Positions 26,801 through 41,800 of a DNA stretch of 64,000 nt are shown here, piece by piece (the stretch's first letter is position 1; each line of letters begins with the position of its first letter). The position numbers were made by a program, and so were the translations under genes. Source of the DNA: Siphonodentalium dalli. Taxonomy: Eukaryota; Mollusca; Scaphopoda; Gadilida; Siphonodentaliidae. The stretch lies in the NCBI GenBank assembly GCA_032622095.1, contig CP136066.1:150116224-150180223 (forward strand), given 5' to 3'. The notes beneath the pieces were generated by a model, which had not been told where the DNA came from, did no database searches, and saw only the letters and a list, made by a program, of their open reading frames with translations.

Positions 26801-29800
26801 AAAGGAGTTCGCATGGTGAAATCGCGCGACGAATTAATTACGTTGCTTCCGTGTACACCTATTTTCGCCGTAGTAAACACAACACAAGTCAGTTTATTTC
26901 TCATGTTATTTTAATCATTAAGGCCGTACAAATACTCTGAAAGGTGAATTTGATAACGAGGATACGATATGAAAAGGTATCAATGATTGTTACCCCGCAT
27001 TCCCTATTAGTTTTTATCACTGTTTGGATGTTAAATCGTCAAATATATTTGTGCGCCATTGATTAAAAATGTTATGCCGGAATCGGAGCCGGAATGAATT
27101 ATACCGTTTGTCGGTAAACTGTTGAGAAATAGCACTCATTCAGGTGACTTGTATTGGATGCATGTATACTGTATAGTGTGTACAATATTATGTTCCCTAA
27201 ATATGGTAATAGGCATATAGCCAGATAATGTGATTGAGAGATTCTAGTCATGTTTTATTTTCATTTTGTTGTTTATTTCAAATTTTATTTTTCAAATCAT
27301 AACTATACACATACCCGGTATATCTAGTCACACACATTAGTTTTATGCCAATATAAATTATCATTATATTATTTCACACTTATGATCATATGATGCTGAA
27401 TTGCAGTCATACACAATACACAGACTAACTTGCATTCTAGCACTGCCACTCGACATGGACATTAACAATATACATGTAATAGTAACAATATGATACATAA
27501 TTTAATATTATAAAAGGACATGTACCTCACAAGTTATGGTGATACAATTGGTGTGTTTTCTTTGTAATATGATGAAGCATAATTAGATTTTGTTCACATT
27601 AGTAATTTTTATTAATAAAAACCGAAACCGAAACCGAGACTCAACTCTTTTTCCACAACCGAAACCGAAACCGAAACCGAGGCAAAATTTCACAACCGCC
27701 CATCTCTACTATCGACTTGAAATTTGGTATGTAAATGTATCTTGCCCCGGATACAAATTTTATCGGGTCGCCGAGCCCGTGCGACGCCAGCTTCGCGCAT
27801 GCGCAGACCAGATCTCGGAAACGGGTAGAGCTATCGACTTGAAATTTGGTTTTTGAATAGCCCGGACAACGTCGGGCTCATCGGCTAGTAACATATAATT
27901 ACAGTATTGAACAATATGAATGATTCCTTATATTTGGTCTTTTGAGTAATAGAAGAGAACATTTGAAAGCAATGTAATACTTTCCATTCAGTGTATCAAC
28001 AGTATGCTAAACAGCGTAAAAACATTTGTTTGTCAAATTTTTTTCAACAGAAATGGTGAAGTGAACATGCAGGGTATGTCTTAGAAATCAATACATACAA
28101 TTTGATTGAATAATCTTTGAAATATTCATGTATCTAGATATATTCGTGTTGAACCTTGATTTGTTTGAGGTACAGTAATGTCATAAATAATCGACTCCTC
28201 AACCACAGCAGAATTATGGGTAATTTTTCAGGATTTAGTCAGAAATATGGCTTGTTTCAACAAGCCATATTTCTGACTAAATCCTGAAAAATTACCCATA
28301 ATTCTGCTGCCGTTGAGGAGTCGATTATATAGGGCATTACTGTAACTTTTTCCAAAATAATTTACTCACATCTTGCTCTTGTACATCTTTTAAGTCGTCT
28401 GGACATGCACATTGCAGCACCTCTTTGCTATCCGACAGTATTATGTGATCTGGGTCGACTTTTTCTGAAGGATCCAGTTGCTTAAATAGATATCGTATGA
28501 GATTAACTTGTAACAATAAGATGTGACATGTGTAATAGAGTGTCATTATTGGCAGCCTTCTAAATTCAGATTGTTTGGCTACGGCATTCATTTATAATGG
28601 CCCAGTTTGCTTCAGCAAATGGCTTCGGCATTTCTGATTGCCGTAGCATATTATGAGGACTGTTATTGGAGAATGGTCATTGCAGTTTCACTGGATGGAA
28701 GAGAGACAGCCTTAGGATTCGGTAATCCACTACGGCATCCATTTATAATGACCAAGTTTGCTTCAGCAAATGGCTTCGGCATTGCTGATTGCCCTAGAAA
28801 ATTATGAGAACTGTTATTGGAGAATAGTCATTGCAGTTTCCATGGAAGAAAGACAGGCTACCTTATCTCCCCACCCTGATTATCACCCCCCCCCCCCCCA
28901 CACCACCACCAGGATTTTTATCTCAACAATAGTGGGTATATAAATGTAGTATTTTCTCTCTTCTAACTAACATTTCTGAAGGCATAATACAGGTTTCAAA
29001 TTGGGAGAACTCACTTCTCCCTGTGTGTGTATAATGGAGTGAACTTATCAGGGAGAAGAAACAATTACTGTAGTTCAATTTACACCCCCACATCACCCTT
29101 CTATGGTCAAATAAGTATTATGCAACATTATGCAACACAAGAGCCCATTTATAAAACCATTGTAGTAAGAACACCATTATAATCAGTAAATACATGTACA
29201 TGTATACTTTAAATATGCTATTGGGATATATACATGTACATACTGGTATATGAGAAAGAAGTCACTTCTCCCTGGGGACAAACATAGAGAGAAATGGCAC
29301 ATTTTAGGAAGATGATGTCTCCGAAGTCACCCTCTAGGCTGGTCATTTGGGGGGAAGAACTTAATTTATCCCCCCTCCCAACCTGAATGTTCTTTACCTA
29401 AATTCTTATGCAAGAACCAAACCCACACACTATTACAAGAGATGGACTGTCATCCGGTGCATACCCCCAAGTGACATACTGCACAATGTGGCATACCTAA
29501 TACCTATGACTGAGATAGAAGGACACAAAAATCAGTATTTTCAGATAAACAAAGGTGAATAACTCTAGAAACCTGAACAAAACAATTGAACACTCCATTG
29601 AATGTCCTCAAAGTGGTGAAAATCCATAACAATGATGAGATTTTGGTACATGGATACATGTAGATTGGATGATACATGCATAGGTAGTAGTTGTTTTTGA
29701 AGTGTTTAAAGTTATTTGTTTTTGGCAATTAATCCATATACATGTACATGATTGATGAGATTTTGGAAACCAAAGTAACATTTCTGTATGCAAATGTTGA

Positions 29801-32800
29801 TTCTTGGGTGGGGGTGGGGGAGATAACCAGTGGTCGACCTGCCGTTAGCCATTTTAGCAAATTGCGAGAAAAAAAAAACAAAGTGGCTACAATAAATATG
29901 CTGGTGGCTAAAAATATGGCTACAGGCATTTTTCGTGTCGACCGTGGACTGAACGACAAATTATTGTAAACAAAAGAAATTAAACGGCTTAGCACAAGAC
30001 GACTAAACGTTATTCTCGAGAGCTGACGAGAAGGACGAGATTACGGGTGTGTTCAATTAGTTATATTATCGGATGTCAGTTTCACGCCTTGGGCAAAAAG
30101 TAAATTATCGTTTACAGGTGGTGATTTCTTTAGACGCTATCACAATTGAGTAAACATAGATTTATGAAATGGCTTCTTGTGTAACACAAGGGCTTTATTT
30201 TACGGTGTTTTAAACTGATTGCAAAATAATGAAGTCATATATATGCCCAATTCAATAGCTTCTCACATTTCATTGACGTTAATGCAGTGGACAGTGTTGT
30301 ATGGGACAATGACAATGGTATTGTCAACTGCAGATAGCGAACGAGCATTTTCTACTCAGAATCTTATTAAAACGAAGCAACGAAATAGACATTCTGCGGC
30401 ATATTTGAACATCTCATGAAAATATCAATTGAAGGACCTCAAATTGATCAGTTTGTTTTAGTGTAAACAATATTTATTTGAACGTTAGAACAGGACATCA
30501 CATTGACAATTATACATATAGAAGAAAAAAAATAGTTCAAATGAGGATTGGATAACAAGCCATGAGCCTACCGGTATGGCTTTTATAAAAAATCCTTTCC
30601 TCTAGAAATGTTACCCCGAGTGTCAATTCAGACAGCTACAGGGTAAAGAGGACGGGAATTTGAATATTGTTCTGTGTTTTCAAATAAATGTTGGGAAGTT
30701 AGTTAAGCGAGTGCAGGGATAAGAAAGATGGAGGAGTGATAGAAGGGAGAAGATAATGAAATACGTAGGAAAGATAATGAAGTAGGTAGGAAAGAAGTGT
30801 GATAAATGGTGTATACAATAATGCCTTAGTCATAATCTAAATGTTACATTATGGTTTTAAATCATGGTGTAATGTCCAATATTATGGAATATAGATACGG
30901 AATTAGACCCCAAATACGTCTCGGCAACCAGGAGAGATGATGCATGAAGATAAGTATATATTAGGATCACTGTTATACTGGTAACTAGTGCGTATCAATA
31001 ATCTAAATACAATTAGTACATGTAAGTACAATCAGTATTAAGTCCATTAATATGCCAAGGTCAGCACGTTTGCTCCGTGGGCAGACAGTTGGATATGCCC
31101 GAACACAAGGTGCAGAAACGCGACTTACATATTTATACAAACAAGTTATGCACCTCATGTTCACAAACACAACCCCCTGCATACGAAGTTCACACATTAT
31201 GTGAAACGTCGACTTGGGATAACTAGAGGTGTGACTGTCCCAATGGGACTACGAATACCCACCCTGTTTTTAAAATACTAAGATGTTTCACATGTCAGTA
31301 AACATTTAGTTAAAATAATAAAATAACAGTTCCCATTGCAGGTGTACAACCATAACCCTAATCTTAAACCTATTGACCAAAAAATGTAGGTATAAAAGCT
31401 GGGACAAAATTATGTATGTTGCGAAAAAAATTCTAAGTCGAAAAAGGGGAATAACTCCACACAAAACATGTCGGACAGACGTCATAATCGCAGGTGCACA
31501 GGTTCCCATGGTACTAAATATCAGTGCCAAGATTAAAAAACATTGACCGAAAAATGTAGGAATAAAAGCTCGGACAAAATTATGCATGTTGCAAAAAAGT
31601 TTCTAAGTCGAAAAAGGGGGGATAACTCCACCAAAAAATGTCGGACAGACGTCATAATCGCAGGTGCACAAGTTCCCATGATACTAAATATCTGTGCCAC
31701 GTTTAAAAAAAATTGACTGAAAAATGTAGGAGTAAAAGCTCGGACACAATTATGCATGTTGCGAAAATTTTCTAAGTCGAAAAAGGGGGGATAACTCCAC
31801 CAAAAAAAGTCCGACAGACGTCATAATCGCAGGTGCACAGATTCCCATGGTGGTTGATGTCTGTGCCAAGTTTCATGGAAATTGATCAAAAAACGACTGA
31901 GATAAACTCTGGACAAATTTGTGTCCACGGACGGACAAGCTGACTCCAGTATACCCCCCTAACTTCGTTGCGGGGGGTATAATAAACTGTTGTACAGCTT
32001 CAAATATCATAGAATTTATTTCATCTGACATCTCATTAGACCCATATAATAGGACATCAATGTTCACATGTGCTCGCGAAAATGGCAGAGTGGCTATCAT
32101 ACATGTATCAGCTCTAATTTGACTATATATTGGGGACATTGCAAAAGAAAATGGTATGCGGATTCAACTACAAATTCTCCACAAGAGCAAAATGGGGAAT
32201 CTCTTACGTAATTTACAACAAGATCTTTGTTCAGATGGCTGCACCCCAGTCTCATTCTAGTGTGATATACTTGGCCTCTACGAGAGTGACTATGATAATA
32301 AAACTTAGCTAAATTAGAATCACCGACATTCAGAAGACGCTTGAATTCTTCCACGGTTGATGATGCTTTTATTGAGACAGTTTGTTTTCGAACTTGCATT
32401 CAGAAAGTGGAAGGATGTGAATTAGTGTAGGATTTTCAACAATGTTTGAATTTTGAACGTTATTGTTAATTTGTTGATGTCGTAGGCAGTGTTCACGCTG
32501 GACCGAAAAAAACTTTAGCCAAAATATTAGCCAAATGATAATTTTATTAGCCAAATGAAAAAAAACTTTAGCCAAATGTTTTTTGGCCAAATTAAAAAAC
32601 ACTTTGGCCAAATTAAATCATCGTTTTCTGGTCGGTTCACAATTAATGACTAAAACGTAAAATCTAACAGACACAGGTAAAATACACAATAATTTAAATA
32701 ATTTTGATGAACTAGAAGTATTTTTATATATATAATTTATTAAAAATTTATTAATGTTTATGTGAAAGAGTGATTTGGGGGGGGGGGGGGGGGGGGGGGG

Positions 32801-35800
32801 ACCCGGGATTGTCCTTTTTAATGTCATTATTTTTTTTATTTATATCAATATCTTTTTTTAAATCATTAAATATTTATCCTTGCGAAAATATCTAAGTGAC
32901 ATCTGGAAACTAATAACTTATATTATTTACGCCATTAACAAATTACAATCTGTCATAAAAGCATGCATATTATTTTGACTTTATCGGTATTGACGACAAA
33001 TAGCCACAAAATATCTATCGTGATTCACATTTGGCTGATTAAGCTATTGTCTTACACTTGGTGCTCATAAACCCCAAACATCATAAATACAATGTCATCA
33101 TAAACATGCATTGTGTAGGCGTGCCGTGAGTGACCAGACAGACAATGGGCTGAATGGGGGATTAGGGGATTAAATGTAAAAATTAATAAGGACATTTTGC
33201 TGCTTCGTGCAGAGTGACGTAATCTTTCTCCAGATTAAAACAGCCTGTTACGAACAAATTGCTTATATACCGGCGTCAATGCACAAAACATTGCTTTCTT
33301 CACATTGTCATAATTGAACCACGGTCGGTTTAATGTCCATGCGTCTTTGAATGTCCGTCTTGTGAAAACTAAAGATGATTGCATATCACTTTGTGATCGC
33401 TTGGTTGATAGAGTTGTCGATCGCGTTTCCCTTTGTACGATATTTCATAAGTACGAAAATAATGAAATACTTTCGTCATCAGATTTAAACTGGTAAAATA
33501 AATGAATATTGAGTTCTATATCTCACAAAATATTCTCACAAAGGTGGCTCTTCTTATCAACTCAAACAGTTTATACACTAATATCTATAGTAAATGAAAT
33601 GTAATAAAGGGTTTGTAAAAATTATCCTGAAATCTGATTAGATCTTTCATATATTATAGTTTTGTAATGTCATACCTCTTCACCAAATATTTGCACTTTC
33701 GGGAACTGTCTGTGTAATGATGTTATTATACATCTCTGAGCTGCTCTGTCTGCTTCTGTCTGTAATTCCTTCCCTTCCTTTAAAGAAAAAAGAGAATATA
33801 GTAAATAATGGATAGTTTTATACATATACCGGTATGACACTTTATTAATATGTGAGGCCCTACATTAAGTGGTTATTGTATATTTACAACGATATCTCCC
33901 CCTGGGTATCTTCCCCCGCCCGGGGTATCTTCCCCCCACCCTGGGTATCTTCCCCCCAACTCGTACATTTTTTCTCCCTCACTTATTTTATATTATTATG
34001 GTAAGAAATGCCGAGAAAACTCTTAAATTTTTATTTGTTTTGGTTATTTTGAAGTTTAACTTAAAGGGGTACTGTACACAAAGATAGGCAATTTTTTTAT
34101 TTACTCCCATTGAAATAACTTTCAAGTTAGAATGTGTTCGTGTTAAATGAGTTTCGTATAAACCTAATTTAGCGAAAAAAATATTACGATTTCAAACTAC
34201 GCGCCATGTTTTTGACCTTCACCGGAGAAGACGCAGGTCGCAGGAAGAACCGGAAGTTCATTGCTCACAGCTTCGATTGATGCATTCAATCTCTTCCATC
34301 GAACAATCTCACTCCCTATAAAATACTTGACGCTTTATGACATCTCTTGTTTCTTTCTCCTTTTTTCCGAATCGGTTATAACGGGCCTTCTTTTGCAGGT
34401 AACATGTTTTGTTTGCAACTCAATAATGTTCGTGAACGGCCGTCGATAAAAGACACGCAACATATGCGATTTCAAGAACGGTAACTCGTAATGGCATAAT
34501 TCTCCATTTTATGACTCCAGCCATAAATGAATTTATATTAAATAATTCAATTTAACTTTTACGATAGCCTGTTAACCGGAACGTTTTCAGTAGACATCGT
34601 CGACTCAAATTAGTTATTTTATAATATAATATTCATATTAGATCGCTATTGTCACCGGGAATTTATTGAAATTGGGGTACAGTACCCCTTTAACCCAATA
34701 ATAGTATAAATATGTCAAAATATTACCTTATGATTCTATCGTTTAATTTGCTTTATATAGTCATGAAATGGCGAGAAATAACTTTATATGAGCAAAATTT
34801 GATAGAGTAAGAATTTGGGGTGGGGGGGAGATATCCAGGCCTGAGTATCTTCCCCCCCCCCCCACCCAGCGCCTACATATGACAAAAATTAAACGTATGA
34901 TTTTATTGCTTAATTTGCTTTATATAGTCATGAAATGGCGAGAAATTAACTTTATATGATCAAAATTTGATTAGAGTAAGAATTTGGGGTGGTGGGGGGA
35001 AGATACTCAGGCCTGGGTATATCCCCCCCCCCCCACCCCAAATTCTTACTCTAATTAAATTTTGCTCATATAAAGTTAATTTCTTGCCATTTCATGACTA
35101 TATAAAGCAAATTAAGCAATAAAATCATACGTTTAATTTTTGTCATATGTAGGCGCTGGGTGGGGGGAAAGGCCTGGGTATCTCCCCCCCCCCCCCCCAC
35201 ACCCAAAATTTGTACTCTATAAAATTTTGCTCATATAAAGTTAATTTCATGACTATATAAAGCAAATTAAACGATAGAATCATAAGGTAATATTTTGACA
35301 TATTTATGCTATTATTGGGTTAAGTTAAACTTCAAAATAACCACAATTTTTTTTTTTTCAATAGTTTTCTCGGCATTTCTTACCATAATAATATAAAATA
35401 AGTGAGGGAAAAAAATGTACGAGTGGGGGGGGAAGATACCCAGGGTGGGGGGAAGATACCCCGGGGGGAGATATCGTGGTACACCGGGTAGCTTAATTGA
35501 TAGCTGCTGAACACACGAGGCTGGCGATTGACAACAGTGTTCAATCTATGAGCGCCTGTCAAATCCTCTTGATTGAATAATCCTATGCTGCGGCAATGTC
35601 TATCCAACCGACCACCACAGATACATGTGTACATTTGGCTTGACTATATATAAACCCAGTGGTGAACACATGCCCGGTTGTTGAACAATACAACATCTAA
35701 TGCATGCTGCTATTGAGTATTTTACAGACGCTTCACTTAAAGTTGAGAGCAATGTGCATCAACTCACTTCCATACGAACTTACACTTTCCAAAAAAATCA

Positions 35801-38800
35801 GGTGCCTATTCCATTCCCAGTCAATCTCTACCAGAGCGCACCAGTCATACTTCCTTTTTGAGTCTTATTGAGTCATCAAGGGAGATAAACCCTGCATGGA
35901 GTTAGGATAGGATAGGATATTTTATTTCCAATACACATATGTATTACATAATAGTGATGACAATTATGGATAATTCTGTCGTATATTGTGGGGGATGGCA
36001 TAGTCTGGCAAGACTGTCTTCCTGCCATCCCCAGTATGGTGAATATAGAAATTAATAACAATAGTAAGATGGCTTCGGGTGAGCCGTGCACAGATTGTGT
36101 ATATGTAATTTATAAGTTTAGGGCTTATTTAAAGAGTGTGTGAAAATGGATACTACAATAGGCACAACAAAGGGCTACAACTTCGGTATATCTAAGGGTG
36201 AGATTTAACCCTTTCATGACGGGAGCTGTACTGGTGCAGCATTAAAGATCATGTGAGGCTGTGCCAGTTCATTCTCTTACATGTATAAAATGTATATGCA
36301 AGTCTCCCATAGGAGAACAAGCGGCAACATTGTTTTCAAGTTGAACTACATGTAAGTCATTTCCCAAAATAACAGGGAGTAAGAATATTTACAACCCAAC
36401 ATGGTGCGAAATGCAAAGCGAATTTCTCTTTATTTTTTAATCCTTTCATGACGGAGCTGGGCTGGTGCAGTATTAAAGCTCCTGTGCAGCATGCCAGTGT
36501 ACTCTCTTAAATATAGGGAGCCTTGCATATACATGTACATGTATAAGAGAATTCACTGGTTTACAAGGTCAAGGTAAATATTGTTAGGCTAATGTATTCT
36601 AAATGCTGGTAAATATTGTTAGGCCAATGTATTCTCTTATACATGTATATGCAAGGCTCCCTATGGGAGACTCAAATATATAATAGAATGCATTTGCACA
36701 GGGTTTTTGCGACATTTCAGGAAGCTCCAGTCATGAAAGGATTAAACAGCACTGCACAAATCTACAGTCGCACAATGTCTATGATGCCATTTCCCACGTG
36801 TTTAAATAATAAATTATCAAAACTTAACCCTCCATGACTGGAGCTTCCTGAAAATTTGCACCACAGAGGACTCCTTGACAGACCCAAATATGCCAATGTA
36901 GGGCTCAAAATACATTTAACTTTGCGAGAATCAAATGCTGAATCAACTTTGTCGTAAAGAACTGAAAATTGAAAATTTTCGTGAGAATCATTACGAGAAT
37001 TGATTCAGTGATTCTTGTCGAATTTTAAGGCCTGTTTCGCATAATGAGCATGTAAGGCATGCTCACATATGACCACTGTTGCCAAAACTACTGCAAATAC
37101 AATCCATCGATCAAACATAGATACCCACATGCAATATGACCATGCACCACCTACATGTCTCCAGCAAACTTTAACATCCAATTGTCAACAGGCGGAATCA
37201 CAGCAAGCACCACCGCCGACACATCAAACTTCAACAACGACGAAACATTCTGTCGACCATCCGAGCCCATCAAAATGGAGCAAACATTGACTGACAATAA
37301 CATCAACATACCTCTGTTCACTGTGATTGGAAGCAACACGAAGAGAGGAAACCAATGTTATTGTCGCCTGACGGGTACAGCTTTACGATGAAGTGACAGG
37401 CGATGGCATCGAAATATAATATTAACATATTGGTAGACCAACAACAATCTTGGAATTTTATAAAAAATAGCATTAAAGATATATAAATAGAAATGGTCAC
37501 ACCCAAATGAAAACAAAGAGGGAAGAAATAGAAAATCCATGTCCGCAGTCAAATTCCAAGTAAATGTGTATTTTCATGTAATGGTTTCAGAATACATGCA
37601 GGTGAGTTAAACTTTAATCCAGGACAATGAACCCGTTTATCTTGAAGCCAAATAAAGTTCAACTACTAGTATCAGTAATTTGAGTTTATTGACAAACCCT
37701 CTACTCTTTGGGGACAAGCTCACCAACATTCAAGAGATATATTATAACTTAAACAGACTGCCATTCAATGTCTGTGACACAGATAAGTAAAGTTACTGAT
37801 GCAGATTTGAGAGAGTGCTGTTTGCAATGGGACACACTATAAAGTGTATGCCAAGGCCAGCTCCAAATAAAAGGTGTAAGTGGGGTGTTATGTAGCATTA
37901 TGTCCATTGTTTCTCTATGTATATGAATGCAATTTAGTATATATGTCCGGGTTGAGTCATGGAATACATTGTCGTCGGAATTTTTTTTTAATTCACAAAT
38001 TTGTTGATTTTATTAAAACTTTTTCATTCAGGAGCACACAAAGAAGTGTAAGTGGTCGGCTCCAAAATAAAAGGTGTAAGCAGATTTGATGTTGAATTCT
38101 CTCCTTTGTTTATCAAAGGATATGAATGAAATTTGGTATATACATGTCCGGGTAGGGACATGAAATACATTAATGTTTGAATTGTTTTTAAATTCACAAA
38201 TGTGTCAATTCTTTTCAACTTTTTCTGTTTTTCGTTCTGAAGCAAACTATAAAGTGTAAGCGGCCAGCTCCAATTAAAAGATGTAAGTGGCTTATGTGCT
38301 TACTAGTAGCGTTATAGGTAATCGGATTAATTAGGTAATTGAGGACTCATAAATTATTCTGTTACTACCCGGTAGTAGGTGTTTTGGGCATTTGAGGTAT
38401 TTGTGGAAATAATAAGTTAGATAGTGAATCAGACAAATGTATTTTAAATGATAACTTTATTTAATCATAATACATATAATAAACATATAAAATATAATAA
38501 CAAATACGAGACATACAAACACGATTTATAAAATGTTAACAAAAGATATCAAACTAAATGCATGAATTCAACATGAAGTGAAATTAATATTCAAATAGTA
38601 GTTTTGGTATCAGAGTACCAAATTACTGACTATGTCGCCATCGTTATCTGTATAAGATACCGGTACGTGCCAATAACGTTGACAAAGCAATGGCAACAAT
38701 ATGGAAAACATTTGTCCGCTTTCTCCACTGGTCTTTAATAAGAACACATTAATCACTATTGTAACACAGCTATCCAATTTGTCAAGTTTATTGCTTTAAT

Positions 38801-41800
38801 CGGATTATCATCACTGATCATACCATCGATGTTGATATTCATTAATATTACAAGCTTTATGTCTTCTTGATTAGTCCTTGTTTATTTTAACGGACACTCA
38901 CACCAGTGACCAAAATCCATTTCCAAAAATTAATCAAATTTATAATAACAATTAATTTCATCAGATATTAAAGGGGTACTGTACGCCAAATGTTGTTGTT
39001 GGTTTCTATAGTCTCCGAGTCGGAGAATAAGGTAACAATTTTTCCATTATTTGAATGTCTGTTGAGTACGAAGTAGTGTTACGGATGGCAAATTTACCGG
39101 AATGCAAAAATACAAATTGTCGTTGTCGAGTAATTTTTGTACAGTTTTCAACCAAATGAATCAAATAGAAGTTATATTATATGCATACATGTACTAGTCC
39201 CATATAATCATTTAAGTTATTGTATCGTCGCTAGTCATTGAGTGGCTTGGGTGTTCTCCCCGTATCATCATAATATTTTAAGCGATTGTGTGTGCGATCG
39301 GTTTAACAATCCAGTATCCCTCAATTACTTTATTTGATTACGGAAAATCGTAATTTTATTGACGCCATTTTATGGCTCCAGTCATAAATTCAATTTATAT
39401 CAAATTATTAACTTTTAAATTATAAAATTTTAAGATAGCCTATTAACCTGAGCGTTTACAGAATACATCTTCGACTCAAATTACTTATGTTTCTATATAT
39501 TATCGATATTAGATTGTTGTTGTCACCGGAAATTTAATGAAAATGGCGTACAGTACCCCTTTAAGACATTCAGTCAAATTTTTTTATTTTTAAATAAAAG
39601 TTATAAATTTAAGAAATACAATTTCATGTTATCTATCTATATAGGTAGTCTACTTGTGGCATATTTTATGTTTGGTAACCATGCATGTTTTATCATGTTA
39701 TTTAATCTTTTTATTGATTGTTATAAATAACTTGATATTTGAAACTTAATTTGTTTCTTATGTTTTTCTTAAGTCTCTCCTCTTCTCCCTATTTTGGGCT
39801 GGGGTCTCCCTAAAATCTCCAGAGGGAGAAGTCACTTCTCCCTGTTTTCAACCCCTAGCTTGGGCCCTGCTTCAAAGGCCTGATGCCACACTCATTTAAC
39901 CCCTATATATAAATTTTTTCTCAAGCAATCTCATGTTCTATACTTGGAGTACTATGGACCGATACATTAGCTACCGCACATATGGAACATCACTGGACTT
40001 AGGCACATGGAAAAACCTGTACGTGGAATTAATATTGTGCAAGTGGTAAGCGCCAGATTTATAATGCCAGATTCTGTTATCCTATAATATATATCCCTCA
40101 TCAGGGTTTCCACCAGGCCGGCTGCGGATCCGTCCCACGGACCCATTCCCCACGTCGGTCGTTGCATGAAATCCTGCTCATACACAAATAAATGACGTTA
40201 TTAAGAACTTTTTCAGTCTTGTCTGTGTCAACAGGCTATATATCTACACTTATTTTCATTAATATTGACAAAATGAAATCGACATAGTCCATATCCCGAA
40301 AAAACAATAAGAAAGAGCGTGTCAAATAGCGACATTAGATACCGGTACAGCGTAATACATGTGGCGGTAACATCAAAGAATGCCGGACTGTTGAGTGCGG
40401 ATATATTTTTGTGCACGGGATTCCATGGATGAAACTACTCATGCTCGAAGACCCCGTGCTATCGTACGATTACATAATTGGATCAAAGAACACCCAATTG
40501 CTGAGTCGGGGATATTTTTATGCACAGAATTTTCGTGGATGAAACTACTCAATGTTGATCATTTATCTTATTGCTGTATTATCATTTGTTTTGAGTTTGA
40601 TGTACCGGTAAGTGAAGTTCCTGAAAAATACATGTGATTCTCTACGTGTGTTGATTATTATGTGTATATTGCCATGCATACTTAACAAAATCCCAAAGTG
40701 ATTTATTTCACAATAATACGGAACCTGTCCCAAATAAGTCTTTATAGCGGGAATTAATTGTGAGAACACCATTCATTTGAGCCATATTACACCCCCCCCC
40801 CCAATATGGAGAAAGTACGGTCAATAATAGTTTTGTTGTCCCGCCTGGGTCCCCAAGAACAATAATCGACAACGCACATGTTCACATTTCCCGCCAAAAA
40901 CTCAATTATATTTTATAACACGTTGGCTAAATCTCTGTTCTATTAGTATACTAGTAGCTGCGGTCATCAGTTGTTGGACTAATACAAACTATTGAACAAG
41001 CTACGCGTTCCGGGTGAAAGATTTCGCTACCATTCGTATTTCGCCGCTATAAATATCTCCTGCAGACAAACCCTACAGTATGACGTCACCGCGCACAAAT
41101 AGTTTTACCATTGACAGCATATATAATCCTGTCAGTTTCATTTTCACTGACGCTACTTGAAATTCTAAGAAATACTTTATTCTCCTTGCTACCGTAGGTA
41201 TTATTGGTCAATGCGTAGATGTTTTTAGTGTTTAGATTCATTCTACCTGTTGGAATCTTATTGTAAGTTATAAATTTGTAAACACTGTATTAAACTCGTA
41301 GCTCGTTCATTTATAAAGACTTCAATCAGACGGCAGTCTTACATACGTAATTAAATGACTAACTATTCGGATACCATAAACAGAATTAATGCACTCACGG
41401 AAATGATAGACTTGCATAATATACGTATTACGTAGCTTTGGATTGCTTTGTGGAACACTCAGGTGCAAGGAAATGGCTTCTTTTCAGTGTCAAATAACAA
41501 ATTTTCGCCCATCGCGTTATGTGTTTCCCCAATACGGACTCATTAATTCCCCCCTGGCGGAAACCCTGCTCATACATGTATATATACATTTTCTGTCCAT
41601 AATTTATTTTAAATCAGTTGTAGAACCACAACCATCATAATGAATGTGTGAGTCATAGCGGTAATGGAGCAGACATTCAGAATCAGGGCCCCGGATCAGG
41701 GGTGATATTATTTGAGAAACCATATCTTATAAAACACAAGTTTCTTGCGTGAATGCAGCGTGATGCTGATTAATGATCAAATGCCCATAGCCTAGGCCCA

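Larger units (their letters stand above)
26262..27888 (+). mobile_element. Helitron-like element with 122-bp tandem repeats, split by a hAT copy
   Basis: Begins TCTCATATATATTTTG after A. The 3' end has a hairpin (AGCCCGGAC/GTCGGGCT) 9 nt before CTAG, followed by T, the classic Helitron A|T insertion with TC...CTRR ends. Internal units start GAGCCCGTGCGACGCC at 26400 and 26522 (period 122) and again at 27773. The displacement of the third unit, 1251 bp, equals 122 plus the 1129 bp added by the nested hAT element and its duplication. A (GTCT)n tract sits near the 5' end. No helicase or Rep domain, so non-autonomous. Confidence 0.88.

Noticed and set aside
37155-37391. Open frame [19 protein letters not shown]... 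in BPNT1 intron 1
   Set aside because: Composition is unusual, but two frames are open at once and no domain is recognised; not supported as a gene.
40098-41571. A hAT element bounded by CAGGGTTTCC and GGAAACCCTG
   Set aside because: Tips match, but only a 5-bp flank (CTCAT) is shared and a third similar tip lies at ~40168, so the borders cannot be fixed.
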